A program made the translations under genes and the position numbers. Source: Pelargonium nanum (lineage: Eukaryota; Streptophyta; Magnoliopsida; Geraniales; Geraniaceae). From it: a DNA stretch of 36,122 bases. Location: NCBI GenBank assembly GCA_036897485.1, contig JAYMTF010000450.1, forward strand, positions 1 through 36,122, given 5' to 3'. This document shows, piece after piece, positions 22,570-34,017 of the stretch. The notes beneath the pieces were generated by a model, which was not told the DNA's origin, searched no databases, and saw only the letters and a program-made list of their open reading frames with translations. How positions within the stretch are numbered: the stretch's first letter is position 1; every line of letters begins with the position of its first letter.

Positions 22570-24072
22570 ATTTTGCTATCTATACCCCTGAACTGACAAA
22601 TTATTTAAATACTGTAAAATCCAGACAATAAAGTTGGGTTCAAAATTTATATATTCAAGAAATATATTTATAGAATAATCCAAAATAATTAACGAAAGTA
22701 AAGGATCTCATAGCATTAGCAAGCAGAGTAATTAATTATTAATTAATATGCCCAAATAATTAACGTTAATTATTGGTTTATTTAATGCTCAGAAGCTAAT
22801 TAGATTAGCTGAGCTGAGCAGAGCTGCCTGGAAATTGGAAAAGTTCAAGTTGGGCGGCTGCAAATTGCAAGTACACGTTTTTCCGAGGATGTCTTTATTT
22901 GTACAGACGGCGTCGTTTTTGTGATGTTCCCGTTATTGCCTTTGAAACTTGAAAGTACACACCATCATGAAATTACATGAATGCCACTTTTGTCACTTGT
23001 TTATTTTCTACTTGTGGTTACTAGTTAACACTGATAATGACAGCACATGAATGAATCTGATTTTAGATTTATTGATGGATTTAACCGGAAAAAGAAAATG
23101 CCAAGGGACCGACCTCTAATAAAGATATTTTTTAAAAACGAAGTAATTTGGCGCATGCTGCCGCTTTACATGTCACACGTGTCAAACTCTAACAGGTGGA
23201 AAGTGGATCTCATATGTGTTTTTGGGCAGCTTCGGTTTTCAGAGGGAAGTGTTGGGTAGTGGGTCTCATCTTGTGTTAACTGTGATGGACGGGTATGATC
23301 CAATTTCAGCCTTACGTGTATTTAATGTGTATGACGACTGCATGCATGAATCATTTTTCTTTTTTTCTGGTCCAGTTGGATCCAATTGTTGAGTTCAGAG
23401 TTCAGACCCAATCATGCCTGGTCCTAGCATCTTTAATACCAACTAAATATAATCTGGACTACTCATTAGAATGTAGCAAAATGCTTATAGTAGGTTTCAT
23501 TTTCAAAGGGCAGTCAAGGACCACTAAATTAGTTACTGTTTAATGAGCAATTAATAGAATAAATAAACTGGCCCCATTGTTATCATGACAACCATTCTTG
23601 TTTATCTCAACCAAGCTGACCTGACTGGTGGTCATTTCATAAAACAATAAATTACGTCGAGTACGAATCAAAACCTGCTCTGAAACCATATCGAATTCTT
23701 ATTAATCCAAAAACCAACAAGAAGTTCAGAAAGTGTTAAAAGAGGGTACACATCAACATTATATACAAGTCTCACTTGTCTGATTTACAAGCTAGCCAGT
23801 CCAACAGAGGACAATGTTACAGAAATCTTTCTAAATCTAGCACATCTAAATCACCATGTAGTTGTAGGTGCATATTCTGTGCAAAGAATTGCAAGTACAC
23901 AAACAAGATGCATGCATAGCAAGAAATGGGAACAATTTAGCCAAATCAGTACCTGGGCTCTCTGTACATTTTTCTCGCAATATCGTTTCTGTGAATTTTG
24001 AGTTGCTTCTCATGAGTGTCACTTCTTCTTTGTTCACTCTTCGCTCCTATACTTCCACTGAACCGGAATCTG
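22570..24072. other. Intergenic DNA between the two GT47 copies
   Basis: Holds the promoter of copy 1 on its left and the 3' untranslated region of copy 2 on its right (about 23690-24072). A motif ACGGCGTCGTTTTT lies at 22907-22920 and is related to one upstream of copy 2. Open frames at 23047-23543 lack protein-like composition. No gene remnant of a third GT47 copy was seen. Confidence 0.55.
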
Positions 24073-26789
24073 TCATCTGGATCTTATCTGACTAATTCTA
24101 CTGTGCCAAATTGAGTGAAGGACCATATGGAACAAGTCGTATCTGACGGGGGTTTTGTGCCAAATGAAATGTTTTTGAACCATCTTTACTCTCATGTGCA
24201 TCTCAAGATATTTGTCTTCTGGGATTGAGAGCAGTATGTCCCTCAGATTTGGGATGTCTCTCTCTGAAACAAACACTGAGAATGCCTCCCAGTTTAATAC
24301 CTCGAAAAACGGAGGCACGTAGTTATCTGATATGATCACTGGAACACACTCGTTAAAAATAGCCTCAACTACTCTAGGGGTGTGAACTTCATATCCCCTC
24401 GCACATATGCAATACTTGCTGCTCTTCATGTGCTCCCTGTATTTCTTTTTTCCATCTACATCACGAGGCATTGGTCCGTGTATTTTCATGTCCGTCTCCT
24501 TGTTTTCCCAGTAGTGTAGCAAGATTGGACGGAGATAACCATGCATGCTCCCAGCAAAGAAGGCCAGAATAGGTCTTTCGGATGGAGGTTTTCCTCCAAG
24601 ATCTCTTGAAGATTCATTCACACTACGAACATATGTTACTGGTAGAGAAGTATCCTTGCCTACTTTGAAGCCTTTACCAGCATTGGCATTGCAAAGGGCC
24701 CTAATGCAATTCCCCATGTTACTCGTGAGTCGCGGAGCCTGAAATTGCAAATGTCACATTAGTCCAACTAAATTATACCGTGAAAATGCTTTTCCCTGTA
24801 GAATATTACAAAAATGAAAATAAATCACAAGCAAGCCTAAGTCTATCAGTATAGAGAAGTTGGGCAAGTTAGGAAAATGATTTATTCTAAGTAATAAGTG
24901 GGCAATAAGGTGCTAATATATGAGGCTGTCAACCACATTAGAATAGAAGGCGCTGAAAACATTTAATCTACTTTCTCAAGTCACTTCTCAAGTTTGAACC
25001 ACCATCAAATCTCGAGCTTCAGATAAAAGAGCTAATGAACTTGAAATTGCATGATGCAAGGGAAACATACCCAGTCATGACAAGCAACAAAAAAATGGTC
25101 AGCTCCTTCACTTCTGTTCCAGAAACGATATTTTCGTGCAATTATCTCCACATAGTTCTTCAGATAATCTTGTAGATCTTTTGAACCATGGATTTTTTGT
25201 CCATCAATGGTATTCCTTAGGGCCTGTGAGCTGAACGGTAAGTAAAATAAGTGAGCTTTTCTGGGATCTCTCACAATGAATTTTTTGTTCTCCTCCATCA
25301 GTTTCATAAACCAGCCTTCAGAGGCATAAATACCTCTCATCTTAGGCTGGTGGAAGACGGGCTTTTCTCCTTCCTTGTAGATATAAACTTTGAGCACACG
25401 TTCCATCAATTCATAGCTCCTGCAAATGGGATACAACAGAAGTATGATTTTAATATTTATGCATGTTAATGCTTCTGCTAACAGTTGATACCAAAGACTA
25501 TTTCGATATTGCTTATTTTGGCTAATATGGATCAAAAGATATTTTAGAGATTATTAGTGAATACACATCTCATATACAGGTTCTTAAGTATTCTGCATAG
25601 TAGCATTTAACAATATCTTACCATTACACATGGTAATGCCAAATACTCAAAGCAACTTGGGAGTGATTATTAAAAGTGGCAACTTTTTACGATACAAAAT
25701 ATTTAACTATTTATACACAATTACGCACACATGCATATGAACAAGCATTCACATGAGAGCATGTAAGTTAACACGCTTACCTCTTAAACTCTGAAACATT
25801 TCGGAAAACATAAGAACTGAGTCCTGGAATGTTACTGATAACAGGAGCATTCTTGATCTCCTGTTTTGCTGACACAAGTTCACGCTCACGTGCTGAGGAC
25901 CACTTTGGCTTCTAATATCAGTAAAAGCAAATAAATGAAAACATCCCAGAATCTCAACTCATCTTCCCTCTGATCAAACTCAAAGCACAAATGTTAACAA
26001 TCATACCTTAGAATGAGAAGAAGCAACACTATGAAGCAATAGTGAATTCATCTGGGAAACTGATATTGGCTGCTTGTCCCACCTCTTCAGTATTGAAATA
26101 CTAGCTGTTGTAGAACTGTCATACAAGGAAAGAGAAACAGTCGGCAATATCTCAGTATTTGTATCCTCAGGTTCCATTCCTATAGCTGGTTTGGCATTGC
26201 CCATTGCAGATGTGTTGGCAGTGAGAACTGATACAGAAATACTTGATTCTGCATCCGTTGTAGAAAGTTGTGACACAAGAGGCAGCGACGCAGAAGCAAC
26301 TTGTCTGCCATCTTGATCCACCGCAAGGCTTAAGCTTGTTTCTGATTTGTTAACCTGCTCCTTACCGAAAGTTGTGGTGACATTGCTATTTGCATCATCT
26401 TCTGTCGAACTCTTACCAAGAGCAGCGCTATTCTCAAACCGGAACCTGGTGTGCGAGTTTTCTTTTCTGTTTGCTTGAATAGAATAATTCGAAGCCAAAT
26501 CATACCCATTCTTCTGCCTAGCTTCTTTTCCTAGAGAAGAAGCATTAGCCTCACTATCCACCACACTACCCACCAAAGATTCCGTCAATTCTGAAGTGTT
26601 AAAAATCGTAGCATATGAAACCATCTCAACTACTGAACCCTTATCAGGAGGTGTTAGAAACAGTGTTCTCCCATATGGGCGTGCGAAACTCTGAAACACC
26701 ACTGCAGCAGTTACTGCCAATCCCATGATCACTACCAATCTCCAAATCTTTACAGGACATAACCTCCGGATTACAGCAACAATATCCAT
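24073..26789 (-). CDS. Exostosin-family (GT47) glycosyltransferase, copy 2
   Basis: Four exons, 26789-26007, 25911-25781, 25419-25071 and 24738-24073, give 642 residues. Exons 2 and 3 have exactly the same lengths (131 and 349 bases) and phases as in the neighbouring copy, and exon 4 is one codon shorter, so the pair is a tandem duplication. The enzyme is expected to be a type II Golgi protein with a membrane anchor at about residues 15-33 and a Ser/Thr-rich stem to about 261. A GT47 exostosin domain runs from about 305. Landmarks are YELMERVLKVYIYKEG, GIYASEGWFMKLM, FFVACHDW, GPMPRDV, SKYCICARGYEVHTPRVVE and IISDNYVPPFFEVLNW. Substrate is unknown. The ATG at 26789 is equivalent to that of copy 1. 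However, an upstream ATG at 27251 could be spliced in frame (27251-27231 joined to 26825), adding 19 residues. The 5' end lies head-to-head with the CAF1-like gene. Confidence 0.93.
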
Positions 26790-26824
26790 ATCACACAAAA
26801 ACACATTTTTCAACCAATTACTAC

Positions 26825-27251
26825 TCTAAGAGATCAAAACTCATCACCAAATGACCCTGAATCGTTAGGCCATCTCCTGGAGTGAACACTAACATGTTAA
26901 ATATACACCAACCCAAAATAGAAAACAGAACAAAAAATATCAAAACATTACACAGATAAATGCAAGAACCTATCTTTCTAGGGCTGCAAAGGGTTTCACA
27001 AAATTTCTTTAATCCGTGTCAAAAAATTTATCGAACCCATTTTTCTTCTTCATTTTGTACTTCAGAAGTTGCAACAAAAATAGGAGCTTGATCATGATCA
27101 GAACAGGGATTTAAGCTTTAATTGCTAAAAAAAACGCATACCCAGTTCAAGAAAATGCATGATGTGCATTGTGTTAACACTGTTCTTGATGCGAATCAGA
27201 ATCAAAGACGAAGAAGAGCAAGAAGATTACCTGGTGGACGCTGTTCTCCAT
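26825..27251 (-). other. Leader intron and possible extra N-terminal exon of GT47 copy 2
   Basis: On the minus strand an ATG at 27251 begins seven codons (MENSVHQ) ending at a good donor (CACCAG, then gtaatc) at 27231. The acceptor before 26825 (gatctcttag) would join it in phase 0 to twelve open codons that lead straight into the ATG at 26789. Either this is an untranslated leader that happens to stay open, or the protein has an alternative N-terminus. Confidence 0.55.
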
Positions 27252-27519
27252 GGTCGATCTCTTCATTATTATCAATTCATCTTCAAGGTTCAAGCTTTCT
27301 TCACTGTCGGTTACTGGGTACAGTAATGTAGTTTCTGTAGCTTATACTTGTTTATAAGCTTGTTTTGTTTCTCTTTTCCCTGAAACGACGCAGTTTCATT
27401 TATCACCTCATATGATACGACTCGTTTTGACTGATATCTTATGATTAATCTCTCTTATCGTCTTCAAGCTCCAGAGTACAGTCTTCGAGCTCCACAACAG
27501 CACCACAGTCTCAGTGAAA
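27252..27519. promoter_or_regulatory. Compact divergent promoter between GT47 copy 2 and the CAF1-like gene
   Basis: The two start regions face away from each other across under 270 bases (about 730 bases between main ATGs, including a leader intron). Part of this must also be 5' untranslated sequence. The motif AAACGACGCAGTTT lies at 27383-27396. No clear TATA box was seen for either direction, in line with broadly expressed genes sharing a promoter. Confidence 0.55.
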
Positions 27520-30500
27520 ATGGCGCTGAAACTAAGCTTTCCGTTTCCAATTTTCGCGCCATCGCCGGCTCCGAGCATCACACCGAGCCCGAATCAAACT
27601 CACCACCGCGCGCTGACCGAAATCCGGTTCGCCCGCTGGAACAACGCCAACGCCGAGAAATTCAACGAGCGCAAGCGCGCCATAAAGGAAATCGAAGACG
27701 AAATCCGCAGCCGGCGTCGCTTCGAATCCGCTACGAAAATCTCCGCCGGAGCTGACACGAACGCCGCCTCCGCCTCCACCAACAACGAAACGTTTAGGTC
27801 CACCGGCACGCGCTCCGCTCCTTCGAGGCCTTCGATTCCGGGAAAAAAATCGAAGTACTCCAAAAACCCCAACCCTCCCAACCCCAACCCCGAGCCCAAC
27901 TTCGCTTCGCACCCAGCATTTCAGCCGCAGAAGCCGCCGGCGAAGCTCCCGGAGGAGACGCCGGTGAATCGGAAAGCGAGGGTCTCCATGAGCGAGTCTG
28001 GGGTTTCGTATGTTGTGGACGGTGCTCCGTTTGAGTTCAAGTACAGTTACACCGAGACCCCGAAGGTGAAGCCACTGAAGCTCCGGGAGGCGCCGTTTGC
28101 GCCGTTCGGACCCACCACTATGCCGCGGCCGTGGACTGGACAGAAGCCGCTGCCGCCGAGCAAGAAGAAGCCGGTGGAATTTGATTCGTTTAAGCTGCCG
28201 CCACCGCATAAGAAGGGGATCAAGCCGGTGCAGAAGCCGGGACCGTTCTTGCACGGGTCAGGGCCCAAGCACGTGAGGTCCAGGGAGGAGATTCTAGGGG
28301 AGCCACTGACAAAGATGGAGATTCGTGAGATGGTGAAGAACAATATGCAAAGCCGGAGGCTATTGCATATGGGTATGTTCTAGTTCTTTGGATTTAGGAG
28401 CTATGGAATTGAAAATGAACATGCTTGAAAATGCTTTTTGAACATTATAGCACCAATAATATGCAAACTAGGTTGGAATTCAATTGTTTTTGTTTCCGAT
28501 TTAATTTTTTCAGTCGTGTTCTGTATGCTATTTTTGTTATTTGAACTTGGGATCGGTCCGGTGAAGTGTATAGTTTAAGATTTTAGATGTTGAGCATGAG
28601 GAGTGAATCGTTCCTTGTATTCACTGTTGTTTTCAGGTAGAGATGGTTTGACCCACAACATGTTGGATAATGTACATGCTCTATGGAAGAGGCGAAGAAT
28701 ATGCAAGATAAAATGCATAGGAGTGTGCACAGTGGACATGGAGAATGTGTGCCAGCAGCTAGAGGTTAATCTTTCTTACTTACTCTTCTGAGTTCGTATT
28801 CGCTGTTTTGTTTCCATATGCTTGTGGCCTGTGGGTTTCTTGTTTCACATTTGTTTTGTTATACAATATGTGTGGAATGGTAGATTTTGGGATATACATT
28901 CTTGCCTTTGTTTATATACTTTGTTCAGAGTGGTAAGCTTAGGAGCTGGCCCTATATTTTTCCTATCATTATCTTTAAGTCTTGAGGATTATCTCTTGGG
29001 TACTTCTGATTAAGGCTTGGGCCTAAAATTTGACATTTTCACATAGATGTTAGTCATGTTACTCCCTGCGTCCCAGAATGAGTATCCACTTTCTCTATAA
29101 AAAAATCGTCCCTAAATGAGCTTTCACTTTCTATGTTGGATAGTTAGTTATGCATTAATTACCAACAAAATCACTAAGATATGTTAGTTAGAACCCCTTG
29201 ATTTTGTTAAAACAAGAGCACATGGGGTGTAATGAGAAAGCCCAATTCTAACTTACTCGTCCTTAATCTTCACTAATATGGAAAGCGGTTACTCGTTTTG
29301 GGGAGGTGAGAGTATTGCTTTTGAAAAGAAAATGTAATGGTAAGAATAAGTTGATTGCTTCAGATTTTTACAGTCATTTAAACTATTTGTAGTTGTTTTT
29401 TTGAAATGTTTGTCCTTTTTCTATGTAGCTATGCTTAAATTGTGCAAGTTGCAGGTTGGTCTAACATTAGCTTTTGATTTCTGCTTTATGTTCACCATCG
29501 ATATATATTATAATTTGACAGGAAAAAACTGGGGGTAAGGTAATCCACAGAGCTGGTGGGGTACTATATCTTTTCCGAGGCAGAAACTATAATTACAAAA
29601 CTCGGCCCCGCTATCCTCTCATGCTGTGGAAACCTGTTACTCCTGTTTATCCTAGGCTGATCAAGCAGGTTCCGGAGGGTCTAACACTGGAAGAAGCTAC
29701 TGAAATGCGCAAGAAGGGGCAAGATTTAATACCAATATGCAAGCTAGGTACCTCCCCGAAAAAATTCAAAGTTCATATATATACAATTCAAATGAAAATG
29801 TACTCTATTGTGCCTAATAGCAAGCTCTGATAATTTGGGTGTATATAATTGTTACAGCGAAAAATGGTGCATACTATGACCTAGTAAAGAATGTCAGAGA
29901 GGCATTTGAAGCGTGTGAATTGATCCGAATAAATTGTCAAGGGCTGAATGGTAGTGATTATCGAAAAATAGGAGCTAAACTCCAGGTCTGATTCCATTTA
30001 TTGGTTATAAGAAGCATTTTGTTTACCTTATATTCCTAAAAGGGGCATAAGAATCTCCATAATTATTATATACTTAACTGAAAAGGTCTTTTGAACTGCA
30101 GGATCTTGTCCCATGTGTGCTTATCTCATTTGCAGAACAGCATATACTTATGTGGAGAGGAAGAAACTGGAAATCCTCTCTCCCAGAACCCATAGTTGAT
30201 CTCAAGGAGGCAAACAATTCTAATTTTGATGACATGGCTTCTGTTTCACCACCTTTAGAAGCTGAAGAAGTTACTGCATCACACATTTCTACAGTTTCAG
30301 TTAAAAATGCTAGCTCTGAAAGCTTAAGTGCAAGCATGTATGGTATGAATTTGAGAGATGTGAGCTCAGTAGGAACTGAAGATCCAAGCTCTACAGAAAA
30401 TGCTAAACCCTGCACAGCTATTGATGCGATTTCAATTGTGGGGAAGACTTTTCAAAGTGAAACCATTTCAGATGAGACACTCTGCAATAATGGCCAATCA

Positions 30501-31169
30501 AAGGCCGTGACAAATACTTATGAGAGTGCAACTAAATTGGCCAATACAGGGTGTGCTGGTGAGGATTCAGAAGCCGTGAGCAATACTGGTGTATATGAGA
30601 GCATATTGGATCATAAAGGCTGTGCTGGTGATGAGCCCACAGCTACATTAGCAGAAGCTGACACATCAGACAGAGTTAGGAGCAGTAGTGATCTGTTGGA
30701 GTCTTGCGTTGCGGGACCAATGAATCGTGATAATGTGCCAGATATATCAGAAGCCACACAAGATCTCAAATCTGGAAAGTCAAGTACAGCTTGTACAGAG
30801 GGGATTTTGCAACTGTTGAGGCAAGCTGTTGATGGTGGGAGTGCAATTGTTCTGGATGATGCTAATCTAGATGCTGACCTTATTTATCAAAGGGCAGTTG
30901 CCTTTGCCCAGGTTGCCCCGCCTGGACCAGCTTTTAGACGTGATCGGCCAAGGAAGGTGAAGGTTGCAGCTCAAGAGAGTGAGAAGCAAGAAACTGGGGA
31001 TGCAGAAGCGAAAGAAGTAATAGCAGCTTCGCAGGAGAAGAGGGGATCAGAGAAGAAGAAGAGTTCAAAGTCACAACGGAAGAAAGATTTTGATGTTGAT
31101 GATCGTTATTTAGATGTGGTAACACATGGAAGTCTGAGAGTCGATGAACTTGCTAAACTATTGGCATAA
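27520..31169 (+). CDS. CAF1: CRM-domain chloroplast group II intron splicing factor, CAF1-like
   Basis: Five exons, 27520-28372, 28637-28764, 29522-29747, 29858-29985 and 30102-31169, give 800 residues with consistent phases. By family, CRS2-associated factors pair with CRS2 in chloroplasts and promote splicing of group II introns. The N-terminus ([19 protein letters not shown]) looks like a plastid transit peptide and is followed by a basic, Pro-rich region. Two CRM RNA-binding domains follow, at about 262-360 and 384-471. They include [34 protein letters not shown] (340-353), [20 protein letters not shown] and [19 protein letters not shown] and the RGRNWK ending are typical. The C-terminal 330 residues are acidic and Ser-rich. 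Near 685 comes a conserved-looking segment ([17 protein letters not shown]), then a Lys-rich stretch. The long tail favours CAF1 over CAF2. Intron 2 contains a MITE. Start chosen as the first ATG of the frame. Confidence 0.92.
29062..29312. mobile_element. Stowaway-like MITE in intron 2 of the CAF1-like gene
   Basis: A 251-base unit flanked by TA at 29060-29061 and 29313-29314. It begins CTCCCTGCGTCCCAGAATGA and ends CGTTTTGGGGAGGTGAGAG, with inward matching (GAGTATCCACTTTC against GAAAGCGGTTACTC). The interior contains GAGCACATGGGGTGTAATGA, the reverse complement of a phrase in the MITE at 20315-20565, so this is the same family inserted in the other orientation. Confidence 0.88.
30504..30644 (+). 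repeat. Imperfect in-frame 69-base repeat in the CAF1-like tail
   Basis: Two units starting AVTNTYES and [10 protein letters not shown], each running to GCAGEDSE or GCAGDEPT, lie next to each other in frame within exon 5. It looks like an old short tandem duplication in the poorly conserved acidic tail. Confidence 0.6.
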
Positions 31170-32166
31170 TACATTCTACTTCTATGTCTGATATGTATTT
31201 ATCATCCTCAGAAGTTTGTGAAATGGAAAAGTAAAAAAAGGAACATGAAATTTTGTTAATATACACTTTATTTGACCCATACTCCCAGCTTCATTATAAT
31301 CTGCATAAGATCTTTCTTCATTTTCTTTTTTCCCCATTTTGCATTTTTTCCATTTTCTGCCAATTCGGTTAGCCTTAAACAGCTATTCAAAACTGCTTGT
31401 TCGATGTGGATTTTCAAATATTGAGAAGTTCATGCCCATCAGGTATTACCTCCCTCCCACCATTTAATCCGATGTTGTATCTGTTTAGCTATTCTAAACT
31501 TCTGTCCTAATTTCTCACTGGGTTCAGATACACCGTCCTCTATGGCAACTTGCGTAATCGGAGAAATATAATTGTTCTCGATTATTGCTTGTTTGATAGT
31601 TGTTAAATTGTATTTCCCTGAAATTTGTGCTCCACTTCCAAAAATATTCTACAATCTACACTTGTAGACTTTTCTTTTTCTGTTGTCTTTTTTCAAGTAT
31701 AAGTCTTCAATTTGATCTCATGAATTAGTTAAACATGTCCAGAAATGTAATTATCTTTATATATATTCTGTCACTCTGAATTTTAATTTGCTCTTGCTGC
31801 AGATAAGTTTCAGAACCCTCAAGAGCCAAGATGCTTGGAATTTTGGGTTTGTTTCTGAAATGCTGTTGCTTGTTGGTTTAATAATGACACTGAGGAAACA
31901 TACACATGGCCTTTTTTTCAATTCATTGATTCCATAATTATTGCAGTCTTTTGTAGAATGTTGCATTTCATTAGTTGTCACTGGTTGTGGGGATGATCTT
32001 TTTTCCCCCCACACCCAGACAGCTCTGTGCTCTTAATTTGTGGCAAATGTGCCCAATGGAGATGCTTTGGAATTGAGCATATCATTCAATTTACACTCAT
32101 TATTCTGATTATTGTGAACATTGAATGAGCTACTGATAAAAAAATCTATGCCTTCTCCTGTAGATT
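31170..32166. other. Convergent 3' region of the CAF1-like and STP14-like genes
   Basis: About 1 kb of AT-rich DNA between the two stop codons, which face each other. It should hold both 3' untranslated regions. No exon-like frame, RNA gene or clear transposon was recognised. Confidence 0.6.
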
Positions 32167-33972
32167 CTAAACCTGTGTCTTCACATTTGATTCATCATCT
32201 TCAACATAGTTCTTCCAGAACCAATGATTCTTCCAGAGAAGATGTATCTCCTCTATCGGGACTTGCTTAGTTTCCGGCAAGAGGAAGAAGATGAAGCAGC
32301 TCATGACGAGCACCAGTGCCCCGAAGAGCAAGAAAATCCCGTATCTGAGGTGACATAGTGACACCAGGAAACACTGTGCTATCAGAGCTGTGAAGAGAAG
32401 GTTGACACAGACCACAATGCTCTGGCCAGCTGATCTTGTCTCCAGAGGGAAGAGCTCACTTGGAACCAACCATCCCAGAGGACCCCAAGACCTCCCGTAG
32501 GCCAAGACAAATAGGCAAATCACTACGACGAGGAAGATGCCAATCCCTTTTGAAAGCACCACTCCTTGTCCGAATTTCAGAGCCAGTGTAATCGCAACAG
32601 CAACCTGCATCGGATCAGATGTTCAAGTAAGATTTTGTTATTTTAAGTTAACTGTTAACGACTTAACTTAACATTCTTTGCATTTGAGAATTGAGACTGA
32701 GGCTTAGTGGCTTACCATGCATAGTATCATTTCAGTGCCAGCTTCTAGAAAGAAAGCTCTTCTACCAAACTTGTCCACGAAAGCCATTGAGATCAATGCT
32801 GCGAGAACAAGGGCGCCACTGGTTATGACAGATGAATATAGAGATGCTCCTGAGCCGAAACCCAAGCTCTGGAATATGACGGGGGCATAGAACAGGATTG
32901 AGTTCATGCCAGTCAGCTGTTGGAACGCCGGGATCCCCAAAGCCCCGATTATCAGCTGGGGACGATTCTTTCGTTTCAGGAGGTTCCTGAACGGATTCTT
33001 TATGGCCTGCGCTGCCTTACTGGCGTCAAGAAGATCAGCGAACTCTGCATCCACATTCTTCGTTCCTCTGACCTTCTCCAACACCTCTCTGCCTTCTTCT
33101 AACCTTCCTTGCTCCACAAGACTGTTCGGCGTCTCAGGTAGGAACAAACCTCCAACAAACATAAGAACTGCCGGGACAGTGGCTAAACCAAGGGACAATC
33201 TCCATCCCCATGGATGGATCCTCTCAGTTGCGTAATTTATGAAGTTTGCTATCAAAATCCCCAAACATGTTGTCAATTGGAACAATTGGTTAACTGCTCC
33301 TCTGATCTTTGCAGGTGCCATTTCTGAGAGATACAAAGGAACTGCCTATATATACATAAAACTATAAAAGTCAGTGAAACTGGGAAAGAGACGAAGAAAT
33401 TGACCGTTGCAGGGATGTACTACAAACCTGGTTACCGAATCCAATGCCTGCACCTAACAAAATTCTTCCAATGATGAGCATGAGAATGTTCTGTGCAGCT
33501 GCATTGAGTACTGCTCCTAAGAAGAAGCTGACCGCTCCCACGAGGATGCTACCTCGTCTTCCATAGCTTCGTGTCACGTAGGAAGCTCCGAACGTGGAGA
33601 CGAGGCCAGCGAAGTAGAGGGAGGACGTGAAGAGGGTGAGGATCTGGTTGTCGTATTTACAGTAGTCTGTCTCGTTGAGATGCTCTTGCTTCCTTCTGTA
33701 CACTTTTGGGAAGAACTCTTTCAAGAAGTCATCCATGGAAGTCACACCACCTGAAAAAGGAGTTGCAGATTGTGAGAATTATGATATGAAATTGAGTTGT
33801 TGATGAAAGAAGAAACAAAGGACTGACCAGAGACACCAAGATCATAGCCAAAGAGAGAGCCTCCAAGAGCAGCAACAACACAAGCCCAAACAAAGTAAGC
33901 TGTGATCTTGTACTCATACAAATGAGCCCTCTTGAGGTCTCCAGCTCCTCCACCACCAAACCCTCCTGCCAT
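32167..33972 (-). CDS. STP14: Sugar/H+ symporter, sugar transport protein 14 type
   Basis: Four exons, 33972-33828, 33750-33428, 33345-32716 and 32604-32167, give 511 residues, normal for plant STP monosaccharide transporters. These are 12-helix major-facilitator proteins of the plasma membrane that import hexose with a proton. Visible landmarks in order: GGSLFGYDLGVSGG (37-50), SMDDFLKEFFP, NETDYCKYDNQILTLFTSS, YGRRGS, RILLGAGIGFGNQAVPLYLS, HPWGWRLSLGLATVP, LPETPNSLVEQG, QQLTGMNSILFYAP, DKFGRR, RSWGPLGWLVPSELFPLETR and LPETKQVPIEE. All expected binding and signature elements are present. The N-terminal ENHNETDYCKYDNQ-type loop and LKRAHLYE segment fit the STP14 branch best. Arabidopsis STP14 is reported to prefer galactose, so galactose uptake is the likely role, inferred by similarity. 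The ATG at 33972 is the natural start. Confidence 0.94.
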
Positions 33973-34009
33973 TTCTGATCTCAGTTCTTTGACAGAGAAG
34001 CCAAATGAG

Positions 34010-34017
34010 TTTATATA
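34010..34017 (-). promoter_or_regulatory. Possible TATA box of the STP14-like gene
   Basis: The minus strand reads TATATAAA only 38 bases before the ATG at 33972. If used, it would leave a leader of only around ten bases, which is unusually short, so an upstream start without this box is also possible. Confidence 0.35.

Noticed and set aside
27532-28343. Long minus-strand open frames opposite exon 1 of the CAF1-like gene
   Set aside because: They lie antisense to a GC-rich real exon and have Arg- and Gly-rich low-complexity composition with no motif.
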